From Flavobacterium sp. Root935 (lineage in GTDB: Bacteria; Bacteroidota; Bacteroidia; Flavobacteriales; Flavobacteriaceae), in contig NZ_LMJL01000007.1 of assembly GCF_001429295.1 (NCBI RefSeq), positions 186,381-250,380 on the forward strand: DNA of 64,000 nucleotides. The letters run 5' to 3'. This document shows, in pieces, positions 44,928 through 54,344 of the stretch. The notes under the pieces are model-generated. The model searched no databases, was not told the DNA's origin, and saw only the letters and a program-made list of their open reading frames with translations. A program made the position numbers and the translations under genes. Position 1 is the stretch's first letter, and the number at the start of each line of letters is the position of its first letter.

Positions 44928-45536
44928 ATGAAAATTAAATATTCATTGCTATTACTTGTTTTAGCAGCAAATTTTTCTTTTGGACAAAACAGCGTTAAAG
45001 TAACCAGTAATTACGGTAGTGAAAATACTGATATTCAAAATTTAATTGATTTTGAGAACATTTATTTTGAACAACTAAATTTTGAAGGAAAAGAAATAAA
45101 AGAAAAACAATATAAAATTTCTCTTCAAGAATTTAAAAACGGTAAACTAATCAATAAATCGATACTTTTTGATGGATTTGAAGATAATTATTTCAAGATA
45201 AAGTCAGACAAAGAATCTTTAAAATTTTTATTTAAGATGGCTGACGGAAAATTAAAAACATATATAAGAGGTTCTAAATTTGGAAGCAAAAAATCTTACT
45301 TCAAACTAAAAGACAATTCAGATCAATATGCGTTAAAGGATTTTTTTGGCCGCAATAGTGAATTACATATTGACCCAAACCAAGAGACAGCAATTTTCGC
45401 CATTATAACTCCAACAAAACACGAAGATGGTTCTAGTTCTTATTGCGAAGTAGTGCAGTCGGACATTAAACCAGAAAACCTTGGAGCACATTTTAAAATT
45501 CCGCATTATTTTTTAGTTACATTACAATTTAAGTAA
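44928..45536 (+). CDS. Secreted protein, unrecognised
   Basis: The 202-residue protein has a signal peptide (MKIKYSLLLLVLAANFSFGQ) and no recognised domain. The rest is a mixed alpha/beta sequence with many charged residues (KEIKEKQYKISLQEFKNGKL). It starts at the ATG 44928, 13 bases after the M23 gene, and is followed by two more unrecognised genes on the same strand with short spacers, suggesting one unit. Confidence 0.65.
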   Translation: MKIKYSLLLLVLAANFSFGQNSVKVTSNYGSENTDIQNLIDFENIYFEQLNFEGKEIKEKQYKISLQEFKNGKLINKSILFDGFEDNYFKIKSDKESLKFLFKMADGKLKTYIRGSKFGSKKSYFKLKDNSDQYALKDFFGRNSELHIDPNQETAIFAIITPTKHEDGSSSYCEVVQSDIKPENLGAHFKIPHYFLVTLQFK

Positions 45537-45546
45537 AGAATAGGTC

Positions 45547-46167
45547 ATGAAAAATTCGCGTCTTAAAACCATATATCATGAAACTTTTTCTGGTTTAAAA
45601 TTATTTTACAGAGATACTAATCTTTCAGAAGATTTAATTTCAAAATATAAAATTGGTCAAATCATCCAAGAAAAAGGCTTTACCGATATGAGTTCTATTG
45701 GCGGTGGTATTTTTGGAAATTTGAGATATTTAATTGCAAGTTCTCACCCCAAAGATTTGTCAAAATTTAATCCTGATTCGGCAAAAAACGGTCATTTTCT
45801 TTTAGATTCTATTGCTTATTTTAAAGTCTTGGATATTCAGAGAATTGAAGGTAAAACACAAATTTTCCTTTTAAACATTCCAGACAATTCGATTTCACTC
45901 TTTAAAAATTCCTCTTCAAATCTGGAAGAAGAAATTATAGAAAAAGCTCAAAAACGCTTTCGCGAAAAAATCAATACTGACTTAATACCGGAACTACAAA
46001 CTGAAAACTGGAGAGAAAGAACAAAATCTCCACTTGGAATGAGCGAAAATGGCGAATTATTTTTTGATGATTCTAAAATTAAAACAGAATCTCCGAAAAG
46101 AATTGATGTTGATATTACGAAGAAAGTTATAGAGATTAATAAAAAACCTTGGTGGAAGTTTTGGTAA
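45547..46167 (+). CDS. Unrecognised cytoplasmic protein ending KPWWKFW
   Basis: The 206-residue protein has no signal or membrane segment. It shows a glycine run (SIGGGIFGNLRYLIAS) and a helical, charged middle (EEEIIEKAQKRFREKI). The C-terminus PWWKFW is notable and recurs as a tail in unrelated Bacteroidota proteins of unknown role. The ATG at 45547 follows the preceding stop by 10 bases. Confidence 0.6.
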   Translation: MKNSRLKTIYHETFSGLKLFYRDTNLSEDLISKYKIGQIIQEKGFTDMSSIGGGIFGNLRYLIASSHPKDLSKFNPDSAKNGHFLLDSIAYFKVLDIQRIEGKTQIFLLNIPDNSISLFKNSSSNLEEEIIEKAQKRFREKINTDLIPELQTENWRERTKSPLGMSENGELFFDDSKIKTESPKRIDVDITKKVIEINKKPWWKFW

Positions 46168-46196
46168 AAATTATCATTTCATAATCTCACTAAATA

Positions 46197-46529
46197 ATGA
46201 AACAAATTTTTCTACTTTTTTCATCATTAATAGTAATTGAATGTTCCAGTCCAAAAGTTTTCATATTAAATGATAGTAAAGAAGGCAAATATTTTGTTCA
46301 AGAATTAGTCAACACTGCTTTTGAAAAAGATTTAATTGGAAAGTCACCATTGATTGTTATAAATGGAATTCCTTTTAAATACAATAAAGAACAAGACACA
46401 ATATTATTACCTTTAAAAAAATCTGAGATTGTTGATTTGGATTTTTTAAACCAGAATAGCAGCCGCATAATTTACAATGAAAAGGAAAATGATGGCGCCA
46501 TCATCATAACTTCAAAAGTCCGAAACTAA
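46197..46529 (+). CDS. Small plug-like lipoprotein
   Basis: The 110-residue protein begins with a short signal with a lipobox-like cysteine (LLFSSLIVIEC). The rest resembles the plug of TonB receptors: SPLIVINGIPFKYNK and a C-terminal DGAIIITSKV, as in the end of SusC plugs (GAIIITTK). Such small proteins occur in Bacteroidota with unknown function. It is not a broken receptor because start, stop and signal are intact. Confidence 0.55.
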   Translation: MKQIFLLFSSLIVIECSSPKVFILNDSKEGKYFVQELVNTAFEKDLIGKSPLIVINGIPFKYNKEQDTILLPLKKSEIVDLDFLNQNSSRIIYNEKENDGAIIITSKVRN

Positions 46530-46536
46530 AATCCAA

Positions 46537-46608
46537 AAAACGTTTTCGTAACTAATTGTTATATAATCTCGAACCTTTATTCTTTTAAAAGTTATTTCAG
46601 TATTTTTG
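46537..46608 (+). promoter_or_regulatory. pgi upstream region with AAAACGTTTTC and TATTTTTG boxes
   Basis: AAAACGTTTTC (46537-46547) matches 11 bases of the palindrome over the gdhA promoter. A -7-like TATTTTTG lies at 46601-46608, 34 bases before the start codon. No convincing -33 TTG is present at the right distance. Confidence 0.45.
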
Positions 46609-46641
46609 TGTTTCATAGAACAAACTCAATTATAGATAAAA

Positions 46642-48285
46642 ATGGCTTTAAACACAACAAACCCAACTGGGACTGAAGCGTGGAAAAATCTGCAAAACCA
46701 CTATAACGCAATTCACGAAACCACTATACAAGAATTGTTTCAACAAGATAGTGCCCGCGTTGAAAAATTCAACCTGCAATGGAATGACTTTTTAGTAGAT
46801 TATTCTAAAAACAATATCAGTCAGGAAACTATTTCGCTTTTATTAAAATTGGCAAATTCAATCGGATTAAAGAATGCAATTGCTGATTATTTCGGAGGCG
46901 AATTAATTAATAAAACAGAAAATCGTGCAGTTCTTCATACAGCTTTGCGTGCTCCAGAATCGGCAGTTATTAAAGTTGATGGAGAAAATGTAATTCCAGA
47001 AGTTTACGAAGTAAAAAATAAAATCAAAAACTTTACAGAAGAAGTAATTTCTGGGCAAAGAAAAGGTTATACAGGAAAAGCTTTTACTGATGTTGTAAAT
47101 ATCGGAATCGGCGGTTCTGACCTTGGCCCAGTTATGGCGGTTGAAGCTTTACAATTTTACAAAAATCATTTAAATCTTCATTTCGTTTCAAACGTTGACG
47201 GTGATCATGTTAATGAAGTCATCAAAAAATTAAATCCTGAAACCACTTTATTTATAATTGTTTCTAAAACTTTTACGACTCAAGAAACACTTTCAAATTC
47301 AGAAACTATCAAAGAATGGTTTTTGAAATCGGCTACGCAGGAAGATATCGCGAAGCACTTTGCGGCAGTTTCTACTAATATTCAAAAAGTAACAGAATTC
47401 GGAATTAATCCAGACAATGTTTTCCCAATGTGGGATTGGGTTGGAGGAAGATTTTCTCTTTGGAGCGCGGTTGGTCTAAGCATCGCTTTGGCAATTGGTT
47501 TTGATAATTACAACCAATTATTAGTTGGAGCAAATGAAATGGACGAGCATTTTAAATCGGCAGAATTTGACGAAAATATTCCAGTAATTTTAGCTTTATT
47601 AAGCGTTTGGTACAATAATTTTTATGGTGCAGAAAGCGAAGCTTTGATTCCGTACACGCAATATTTATCAAAATTAGCTCCTTATTTGCAGCAGGCAACT
47701 ATGGAAAGTAACGGTAAAAGTGTTGGCCGCGACGGAAAACCAGTTAACTACCAAACGGGAACAATTATTTGGGGAGAACCTGGAACAAATTCGCAACATG
47801 CTTTCTTCCAATTGATTCACCAAGGAACAAAAAGAATTCCAACTGATTTTATCGGATTCGTAAAACCGCTTTACGGAAACGAAGATCACCATGATAAATT
47901 GATGTCTAATTTTTTCGCACAGACTGAAGCATTAATGAATGGAAAAACAGAAGCGCAGGTTCAAGCAGAATTTGACAAACAAGGACTTTCTGCAGAAAAA
48001 GCTTCTTACTTATTACCATTTAAAGTTTTCACTGGAAATAAACCGACTAACACAATTTTAATCCAGAAGCTTACACCAAAAAGTTTAGGATCTTTAATTG
48101 CTTTATACGAGCATAAAATTTTTACTCAAGGAATTATTTGGAACATTTTCAGCTTTGATCAATGGGGTGTAGAATTAGGAAAACAATTGGCTAATTCTAT
48201 ATTAGATGAAATCAATTCTAAGAATGTAAAAAGTCATGATAGTTCAACTTCATTTCTGTTAAATCACTTTTTGAAAAGCAAATAA
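46642..48285 (+). CDS. pgi: Glucose-6-phosphate isomerase
   Basis: The enzyme interconverts glucose-6-phosphate and fructose-6-phosphate in glycolysis. The 547-residue length is usual. Sequence signatures are [45 protein letters not shown] and [17 protein letters not shown], with catalytic Glu in [12 protein letters not shown] and Lys near the C-terminus ([17 protein letters not shown]). It is a stand-alone gene with a terminator at 48317. Confidence 0.97.
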   Translation: MALNTTNPTGTEAWKNLQNHYNAIHETTIQELFQQDSARVEKFNLQWNDFLVDYSKNNISQETISLLLKLANSIGLKNAIADYFGGELINKTENRAVLHTALRAPESAVIKVDGENVIPEVYEVKNKIKNFTEEVISGQRKGYTGKAFTDVVNIGIGGSDLGPVMAVEALQFYKNHLNLHFVSNVDGDHVNEVIKKLNPETTLFIIVSKTFTTQETLSNSETIKEWFLKSATQEDIAKHFAAVSTNIQKVTEFGINPDNVFPMWDWVGGRFSLWSAVGLSIALAIGFDNYNQLLVGANEMDEHFKSAEFDENIPVILALLSVWYNNFYGAESEALIPYTQYLSKLAPYLQQATMESNGKSVGRDGKPVNYQTGTIIWGEPGTNSQHAFFQLIHQGTKRIPTDFIGFVKPLYGNEDHHDKLMSNFFAQTEALMNGKTEAQVQAEFDKQGLSAEKASYLLPFKVFTGNKPTNTILIQKLTPKSLGSLIALYEHKIFTQGIIWNIFSFDQWGVELGKQLANSILDEINSKNVKSHDSSTSFLLNHFLKSK

Positions 48286-48316
48286 ACTTTTTATTTAAAA
48301 ATTTCATAACAAATTG

Positions 48317-48352
48317 AAACGCCTTAATTTAATCAAGATTAAGGCGTTTTTT
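48317..48352 (+). terminator. Terminator of pgi
   Basis: AAACGCCTTAAT (48317-48328) pairs exactly with ATTAAGGCGTTT (48338-48349), followed by T residues. Confidence 0.9.
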
Positions 48353-48560
48353 AGATGTAAAAAACCGACAAAAAGCATAAAATAACAGTCAATTTGCACG
48401 TTTACACTTACAAGACAGCTTGAAAAATTATATTTTTAACAAAAAAAGCTGGTATAAATTCAATAAAACAAACTTTTTTTTAAAGAAAAGAGAAAAATTC
48501 ATTTTAATGCGCAACACAAAAGACAAAACTTACTTTTCTTAACATTTCGATAACATTATC

Positions 48561-48600
48561 TGAGTTAATTGTTATAATTTTGCCAAAAACAATTAACTCA
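48561..48600 (+). promoter_or_regulatory. Palindrome flanking the promoter box of the TonB receptor gene
   Basis: TGAGTTAATTGTT (48561-48573) and its exact complement AACAATTAACTCA (48588-48600) are separated by 14 bases that contain TAATTTTG (48575-48582), a -7 box. The ATG follows at 48609. A dimeric regulator bound to both arms would cover the promoter; alternatively the RNA forms a hairpin in the leader. The rest of the gap from 48353 to 48560 holds no feature I can support. Confidence 0.6.
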
Positions 48601-48608
48601 ATAACAAA

Positions 48609-51275
48609 ATGAAGAAAATGAAAAATTGGTTACTGACCGGACTATTTTTTATGATAGTTTCAACCGTATTTTCTCAAGGAAAAGTTACTGGTACTATTAC
48701 CGATGGAACAGGTGGATTACCAGGAGCAAATGTGGTGATCAAAGGATCTAACACAGCAACTTCAACAGATTTTGATGGTAAATTTACACTTAATTCACCA
48801 TCAAGCACAGGAGAGATTATCATCTCTTTCTTAGGTTATGACAACCAAACTGTGAAATTCACAGTATCAAATGGTGCAACCACAAACTTAGGAACTATTG
48901 CTTTAGTTTCTTCAAGTTCCAACGAATTGTCTGAGATCGTAGTAATGGGTAAAGGAATCATTGACTTAGCAAAAGAAAGAAAAACTCCTATTGCCGTTTC
49001 TACAATTAAAGCAGCTGATATCCAAGCAAAAATCGGTACTGCTGACGTTACACAAACGATGGTTAACACACCATCTGTATACGTTGCAGGCCAAGCTGGA
49101 GGTTATGGTGACTCAAGAGTAAATGTACGTGGATTTGCTCAAGACAACACAGCTTTCTTGTTAAACGGACAACCAATTAACGGAATGGAAGACGGTAAAA
49201 TGTACTGGTCTAATTGGTCTGGTATGTCTGATATTGCAAATGCTATACAAATTCAAAGAGGTTTAGGATCTTCTAAATTAGCAATTTCTTCTGTAGGAGG
49301 TACTGTTAATTTCATTACAAGAGCTACTGAAAAAAAAGAAGGAGGATTTGTATCATTAGGTGTTGCTAATGACAATTACTTCAAAACTACTGCTACATAC
49401 AATACAGGTGTAAATGCAAAAGGATGGGGAACAAGTGTTATGCTTTCTCACTGGCAAGGTGACGGTTATAATGACGGAACAAAAGGTGAAGGTCAAACTT
49501 ACTTCATTTCTGTCGGTTACAAAGCTAATGACAAACACAGTTTCAACTTTTTGTTAACTGGTGCTCCACAATGGCACGACCAGAACTTCACAAAATCTAT
49601 TGACAGTTATTTAAAATACGGAAGAAAGTACAATAATAACTGGGGAACTCAAGGAGGAGAATACAAATCTGAGAGAACTAACTATTACCACAAACCAGTT
49701 GCTAACTTAAACTGGGATTATGACATCAGCGATAAAACACAACTATCAACTGTATTATACGGATCTTGGGGACGTGGTGGAGGAACAGGAAGCTACGGTA
49801 CTAAACCAGCAACTCCAGCAGGAGGCCAGATTAATTTTGACGGTATTGTTGCTAGTAACCAAGCTATCGTTGATGGTAGAGGAAACGCTGATGGTAGAAG
49901 TACAAATGGCGCTTACGTAATCAGATCAAGTGTTAACAATCACGCTTGGTATGGATTAGTATCTAACTTAAAAAACCAACTTACTGACAATTTATCTTTA
50001 AATGTTGGTCTTGATTTAAGAACATACAAAGGAACACACTTTAGACAAGTTTCTGACTTCATGGGATTATCAAGCTGGACTGATACAAGAAACCTTAAAG
50101 ATGGTAATAGCAACCCAAGCGGCACAATGAAAAGTAACTATGTTACTCAAACTGGAAGAGCATTACCTTGGCCAGCAACTTTCAATACAATTGCTGAAGA
50201 TCAAAGAATTGATTATGACTATGGAGAAACAATTTCCTACGGGGGTGTGTTCAGCCAGTTAGAATATTCTACTAACAATTTCTCTGCATTCTTCCAAGGA
50301 TCACTTTCTAATCAATCACACCAAAGAGAAGACAGATTTGATTATTTACCACAAGATCAAAAGTCTGAAAAAGTTAACAATGTAGGATATAATGTTAAAG
50401 CTGGTACTAGCTATAAATTTGCTGAAAACCACAGTATCTATGCAAATGCAGGTTATTATAACCGTCAACCATACCACGATAATATCTATTTAAACTTTAC
50501 AAATGCGGTAAACCCATTAACAGAGAACGAAAAAATATTTGGTCTTGAGGCTGGATATACTTTCTCTTCAAAAATATTCTCTGCAAGTTTAAATGCTTAT
50601 AGAACATCTTGGAAAGATAGAGTTACAACCACATCTACTACTGCAGTAGCAGCTGATGTAATTAAATACCCTTCTTTACAATTGGGAGACTTAATTTATA
50701 AAACTAACGAAGGCGTAGAACAAGTTCACACTGGTCTTGAGCTAGATTTTACTGCAAAACCAATACAAGATCTTAGTTTAACTGGATTCTTTTCTCTTGG
50801 AGATTGGCAATATAAAGGTGAGGTAGTTACTACAACTAGAGATGAAAGTTTATCTACTTTGGACCAAGCAAAACAAGATGTTGATGGTGGAAAAGTAGGG
50901 GATGCTGCTCAAGTTACTTATGGCTTAGGTTTCAGATATGAATTTGTTAAAAATCTTTCAATCGATGCTGACTGGAGATATTATGACAAATTATTCTCAA
51001 ACGTTGGTGCTGTAAAAAACAACTTAGAGTTACCAAGCTATGATTTAGTTGACGCAGGTATCTCATACAAATTATTCATTGGTAAAGGAAAACACGATTC
51101 AATCGGTTTCAGAGTTAATGTAAATAACGTATTTGATGAAGTTTATTTATCTGAATTAACTACAGCTACTGCTACAACTGCTACTTCAAACAATTACAAA
51201 GGAATCAACGTTGCAAACACTGGTTTCTTTGGTTTAGGAAGAACTTGGAACTTTAGCTTACGTTACAACTTCTAA
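48609..51275 (+). CDS. TonB-dependent outer-membrane receptor
   Basis: This 888-residue receptor imports an unknown ligand across the outer membrane using TonB energy. It has a signal peptide (MKKMKNWLLTGLFFMIVSTVFSQ), a carboxypeptidase-regulatory-like domain (GKVTGTITDGTGGLPGANVVIKG) to about residue 100, a plug (NTPSVYVAGQAGGYGDSRVNVRGF; AISSVGGTVNFITR) and a barrel ending in FSLRYNF. No SusD partner follows, so it is a stand-alone receptor rather than a SusCD pair. Upstream is a striking promoter palindrome that could make it regulated. Confidence 0.93.
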   Translation: MKKMKNWLLTGLFFMIVSTVFSQGKVTGTITDGTGGLPGANVVIKGSNTATSTDFDGKFTLNSPSSTGEIIISFLGYDNQTVKFTVSNGATTNLGTIALVSSSSNELSEIVVMGKGIIDLAKERKTPIAVSTIKAADIQAKIGTADVTQTMVNTPSVYVAGQAGGYGDSRVNVRGFAQDNTAFLLNGQPINGMEDGKMYWSNWSGMSDIANAIQIQRGLGSSKLAISSVGGTVNFITRATEKKEGGFVSLGVANDNYFKTTATYNTGVNAKGWGTSVMLSHWQGDGYNDGTKGEGQTYFISVGYKANDKHSFNFLLTGAPQWHDQNFTKSIDSYLKYGRKYNNNWGTQGGEYKSERTNYYHKPVANLNWDYDISDKTQLSTVLYGSWGRGGGTGSYGTKPATPAGGQINFDGIVASNQAIVDGRGNADGRSTNGAYVIRSSVNNHAWYGLVSNLKNQLTDNLSLNVGLDLRTYKGTHFRQVSDFMGLSSWTDTRNLKDGNSNPSGTMKSNYVTQTGRALPWPATFNTIAEDQRIDYDYGETISYGGVFSQLEYSTNNFSAFFQGSLSNQSHQREDRFDYLPQDQKSEKVNNVGYNVKAGTSYKFAENHSIYANAGYYNRQPYHDNIYLNFTNAVNPLTENEKIFGLEAGYTFSSKIFSASLNAYRTSWKDRVTTTSTTAVAADVIKYPSLQLGDLIYKTNEGVEQVHTGLELDFTAKPIQDLSLTGFFSLGDWQYKGEVVTTTRDESLSTLDQAKQDVDGGKVGDAAQVTYGLGFRYEFVKNLSIDADWRYYDKLFSNVGAVKNNLELPSYDLVDAGISYKLFIGKGKHDSIGFRVNVNNVFDEVYLSELTTATATTATSNNYKGINVANTGFFGLGRTWNFSLRYNF

Positions 51276-51297
51276 TAAGAACCATCCTAAATAATTA

Positions 51298-51337
51298 AAA
51301 CGGCATAGACTTTTAAGTTTAATGCCGTTTTTTTTTA
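51298..51337 (+). terminator. Terminator of the TonB receptor gene
   Basis: AAACGGCAT (51298-51306) pairs with ATGCCGTTT (51322-51330), followed by a T run. Confidence 0.88.
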
Positions 51338-51378
51338 CTCATTTTTGTTATATTTGTTTCAAACAAAAAACACAGTTT

Positions 51379-51801
51379 ATGTATAATTTTCTACAAAAAT
51401 TTCACTCTGGCTGGGCTTACTTAGCATTGCTTCTTTTACTTGTTGCACTTGTTAATGCAATCATCGGAGTAACATCAAAAAAAGAGTTTACAGGTAAAGA
51501 CCGTAAAATCGCTTTATTTGCTTTAATTGGAACCCATACTCAATTATTGATCGGTTTAATACTATATTTTGTTTCTCCACTTGGAAAAGCAGCTTTTGGC
51601 CAAATGTCAAATGCAGAACTTAGATTAACATCATTAGAACACCCACTAATTAATATTATCGCTATCATCCTAATCACTATCGGATGGTCTAAACATAAAA
51701 AATTAATCAATAGCGAAGCTAAGTTTAAAACCTTTGCTATATTTTACGGATTAGGATTATTACTTATTTTAAGTAGAATTCCTTGGAACCTTTGGTTCTA
51801 A
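51379..51801 (+). CDS. Small four-helix membrane protein, cytochrome-b-like
   Basis: The 140-residue protein has four membrane segments (GWAYLALLLLLVALVNAIIG; IALFALIGTHTQLLIGLILYF; LINIIAIILITIGW; FAIFYGLGLLLILSRIPW). Histidines in HSGWAY, THTQ and EHPL could bind heme, as in small Bacteroidota proteins annotated as cytochrome b; this is not proven. The ATG at 51379 (MYNFLQKFHSGW) is chosen, since the upstream extension is not conserved in character and covers the terminator and promoter box TATATTTG at 51349-51356. Confidence 0.65.
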   Translation: MYNFLQKFHSGWAYLALLLLLVALVNAIIGVTSKKEFTGKDRKIALFALIGTHTQLLIGLILYFVSPLGKAAFGQMSNAELRLTSLEHPLINIIAIILITIGWSKHKKLINSEAKFKTFAIFYGLGLLLILSRIPWNLWF

Positions 51802-51813
51802 AAAATACCAATT

Positions 51814-51838
51814 AAAAGCCCTTAACCAGGGCTTTTTT
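51814..51838 (+). terminator. Terminator
   Basis: AAAAGCCC (51814-51821) pairs with GGGCTTTT (51829-51836) and a T run follows. Confidence 0.88.
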
Positions 51839-51891
51839 TATCTCGGCATATTATTTGTACAAACTCCCCCAAGTCTGAAAAAAAATAACCC

Positions 51892-52383
51892 ATGAGAAAT
51901 AAAAAGAACATTTTATTCGCCACGATTGCTTTGACTTTAATTAGCGGCTTTAGTTATGTTATAAGCCAAACCAAACCTACAACAGAACCTAAAATCATTC
52001 AAGATACCGTAAAAAATGCAAAACCAAATATTATTGCATTACCTATAGATTCAGTATTTACAGACAAAGGTTTAAAATTAAGACCATACAAAAAAAATGC
52101 TCATGCCTCTTATTACGCTGATCGTTTTAATGGAAAAAGAACTGCCAACGGAAGCCGATTTAACAACAACAGTTATACTGCCGCTCACAAAAAACTTCCT
52201 TTTGGAACTAGAGTAAAAGTAACAAATGAGGCAAACGGAAAATTTGTAATTGTAAAAATTACTGATCGCGGTCCTTTTGTAAAAACACGTGAAATCGATT
52301 TGTCCAAAAGGGCTTTTATGGACATCACAAAAAGTAAGGGTGCCGGCGCTATGAAGGTTACCATTGAAACTATAGTAGAATAA
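51892..52383 (+). CDS. RlpA-like septal ring protein
   Basis: The 163-residue protein has an N-terminal membrane anchor or signal (IALTLISGFSYVISQ) and a double-psi beta-barrel domain of RlpA type: ASYYADRFNGKRTANGSRFNNNSYTAAHKKLPFGTRV and VKITDRGPFVKTREIDLSKRAF. RlpA-like proteins bind or cleave peptidoglycan in the periplasm, often at septa. The usual SPOR domain is absent. It starts at an ATG and ends at the shared hairpin at 52385. Confidence 0.85.
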   Translation: MRNKKNILFATIALTLISGFSYVISQTKPTTEPKIIQDTVKNAKPNIIALPIDSVFTDKGLKLRPYKKNAHASYYADRFNGKRTANGSRFNNNSYTAAHKKLPFGTRVKVTNEANGKFVIVKITDRGPFVKTREIDLSKRAFMDITKSKGAGAMKVTIETIVE

Positions 52384-52384
52384 A

Positions 52385-52411
52385 AAAATCCCGCTTTTGA
52401 AGCGGGATTTT
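52385..52411. terminator. Bidirectional terminator
   Basis: AAAATCCCGCTT (52385-52396) pairs exactly with AAGCGGGATTTT (52400-52411). It lies between convergent genes and has A/T tracts on both sides. Confidence 0.92.
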
Positions 52412-52414
52412 TAT

Positions 52415-52870
52415 TTATACAAATTTTCGAATACTCATTACAATTCCAGTATGAATTCCTTCGTGATAATTATTGAAATCTAATGCATCTTGAACATTTC
52501 TAAGAGTAAATCCCATGCTGGTTGTATATTCATTATAATCAACAAAAAGTCCACTTTCAAAATCATTTTTTGTTTTTTCAAATGTGCTCAAAAGAACTGA
52601 TTTAATTTCATCAACTTCCTCTTGAGAAACGTCTCCTTCCGGTTTTGTCCCTTTACGATATTTTAAAATAAAATCTTCCGAAACCATCGCTGGAAGTCCT
52701 GATAGTTTATAAACTAATGTCTGTTGTGCCGCTACGCAATGTGCCACATTCCAGATTATATTATTACTAAAACTTTGCGGAATTTTGTTTAATTGCTCTA
52801 AAGAATGGCTTTCTAAAATTTTTAAAAGAATTTCTCTTATAGTTTTCTGTGTTTCAAAAACGGAACTCAT
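52415..52870 (-). CDS. DinB-family four-helix protein
   Basis: DinB-like proteins are small metal-binding four-helix bundles, many acting as thiol transferases. The 151-residue protein shows the family metal motif as NVAHCVAAQQ near residue 45 and NYHEGIHTG near residue 138, giving three histidines. The substrate is unknown. It starts at an ATG and is divergent from the arsC-like gene. Confidence 0.8.
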   Translation of the reverse strand: MSSVFETQKTIREILLKILESHSLEQLNKIPQSFSNNIIWNVAHCVAAQQTLVYKLSGLPAMVSEDFILKYRKGTKPEGDVSQEEVDEIKSVLLSTFEKTKNDFESGLFVDYNEYTTSMGFTLRNVQDALDFNNYHEGIHTGIVMSIRKFV

Positions 52871-52949
52871 ATTATTATTTTTTTTCTAAAATTAGACAAT
52901 TTTAAGTTTCAAATGAATTTTCTTTGTATTCTAATAAAATTCAAAGGTC

Positions 52950-53297
52950 ATGAACAAAATATACTATTTGGCATCTTGCGACACGTGCAGAAAAATCATT
53001 AAAAGTTTACCAGAAAACAATTTGGTTTTTCAAGATATCAGACAGAATCCGATTACTGAAGCTGAACTTGAAGAAATGTATAAACTTTCTGGAAGTTATG
53101 AGGCCTTATTCAGCAAAAAAGCGCAATTGTATAAATCGATGGATTTAAAGAACAAATCTTTGTCTGAAGCTGATTTTAAAAAATATATTTTAGAACACTA
53201 TACTTTCTTAAGTCGTCCGGTTTTTATAATTGACGGCAAAATTTACATTGGCAACAGCCAAAAAAATATTGCAGAAGTTATAAAAGCATTGTCGTAA
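52950..53297 (+). CDS. ArsC/Spx-family protein
   Basis: The 115-residue thioredoxin-fold protein resembles arsenate reductase and Spx relatives. It has the N-terminal CDTC motif at residues 10-13 and the C-terminal FLSRPVFIIDGKIYIGN. The arginine triad for arsenate is only partly evident, so it may be a Spx-like or YffB-like protein instead. It stands alone between dinB and yicC. Confidence 0.75.
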   Translation: MNKIYYLASCDTCRKIIKSLPENNLVFQDIRQNPITEAELEEMYKLSGSYEALFSKKAQLYKSMDLKNKSLSEADFKKYILEHYTFLSRPVFIIDGKIYIGNSQKNIAEVIKALS

Positions 53298-53390
53298 GAA
53301 TCTTAAAAGTTTGATGTACGAAACTGATTAACAATTTACAACACAAACCAGCAAACTTTTATTTATCTTTGCGCCTTTATACTCAATTAT

Positions 53391-54251
53391 ATGATACAAT
53401 CTATGACAGGGTTTGGCAAAGCTTCTTTGCAATTGCCTACAAAAAAAATTACCGTTGAAGTAAAATCCTTAAATAGCAAAGGTTTAGATTTAAATGTAAG
53501 AATGCCATCGCTTTACCGTGAAATGGAATTAGGCTTACGAACACAAATCTCAACAAAATTGGAAAGGGGAAAAATTGATTTTGCGATTTACATTGAAAGC
53601 ACTGCAGAACAAACTTCGACTAAAGTAAATGTTCCTGTCGTAAAAAATTATATTGCACAGTTAAAAGAAGTTAATCCTGATGCTGATGAAACTGAATTAA
53701 TGAAAATGGCTGTTCGTATGCCAGACACATTAAAAACAGAACGCGAAGAAATCGATGAAAACGACTGGGAGCAGATTCAGGTAATTATTGATGAAGCACT
53801 TCAAAATATTCTAAATTTCCGTAAAGACGAAGGAGAATCTCTGGAAAAAGAATTCAATTTACGAATTGGAAATATTCGTCAGTACATGAACGATGCTTTG
53901 GCATTAGATCCAGAACGTGTACAAGCTATTAAAGATCGTTTACAAACTGCAATTTCTGAATTACAGGTTAATGTTGATGAAAACCGTTTTGAGCAGGAAT
54001 TAATCTATTATCTGGAGAAATTAGACATTACAGAAGAAAAAGTGCGCTTAACCAATCACTTAGATTATTTTTTAGAAACTATAAAAGGGACTGAAGCTAA
54101 CGGCCGTAAACTTGGTTTTATCACTCAAGAAATGGGTCGCGAGATCAATACAATGGGTTCTAAATCAAATCATGCTCAAATGCAGAAATTGGTTGTGATG
54201 ATGAAAGATGAGCTGGAAAAAATTAAAGAACAGGTTTTAAACGTTTTATAA
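53391..54251 (+). CDS. YicC/YloC-family endoribonuclease
   Basis: The 286-residue protein starts with the family hallmark MIQSMTGFGKA and ends with GREINTMGSKSNHAQMQKLVVMMKDELEKIKEQVLNV. YicC proteins are endoribonucleases that act in RNA turnover and often sit next to gmk. A TATCTTTG box at 53364-53371 lies 20 bases upstream. It is the first gene of yicC-gmk-nadD. Confidence 0.93.
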   Translation: MIQSMTGFGKASLQLPTKKITVEVKSLNSKGLDLNVRMPSLYREMELGLRTQISTKLERGKIDFAIYIESTAEQTSTKVNVPVVKNYIAQLKEVNPDADETELMKMAVRMPDTLKTEREEIDENDWEQIQVIIDEALQNILNFRKDEGESLEKEFNLRIGNIRQYMNDALALDPERVQAIKDRLQTAISELQVNVDENRFEQELIYYLEKLDITEEKVRLTNHLDYFLETIKGTEANGRKLGFITQEMGREINTMGSKSNHAQMQKLVVMMKDELEKIKEQVLNVL

Positions 54252-54253
54252 AA

Positions 54254-54340
54254 GCTATAAGCTTTAAGCAATAAGCTATAGGCACAGAATACCGCACAAC
54301 ATTAAAGCTTAAAGCATATTGCTTAAAGCCTAAAGCATAA
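54254..54340. repeat. AAGCTTAAAGC echo hairpin between yicC and gmk
   Basis: The spacer is built from repeated TAAGC/GCTTA words: AGCTATAAGCTTTAAGCAATA on one side and AAAGCTTAAAGCATATTGC plus TAAAGCCTAAAGC on the other. Confidence 0.75.
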
Positions 54341-54344
54341 ACTA

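Noticed and set aside
46197-46529. Fragment of a broken TonB receptor
   Set aside because: It has its own ATG, signal sequence and stop, and no receptor sequence lies next to it.
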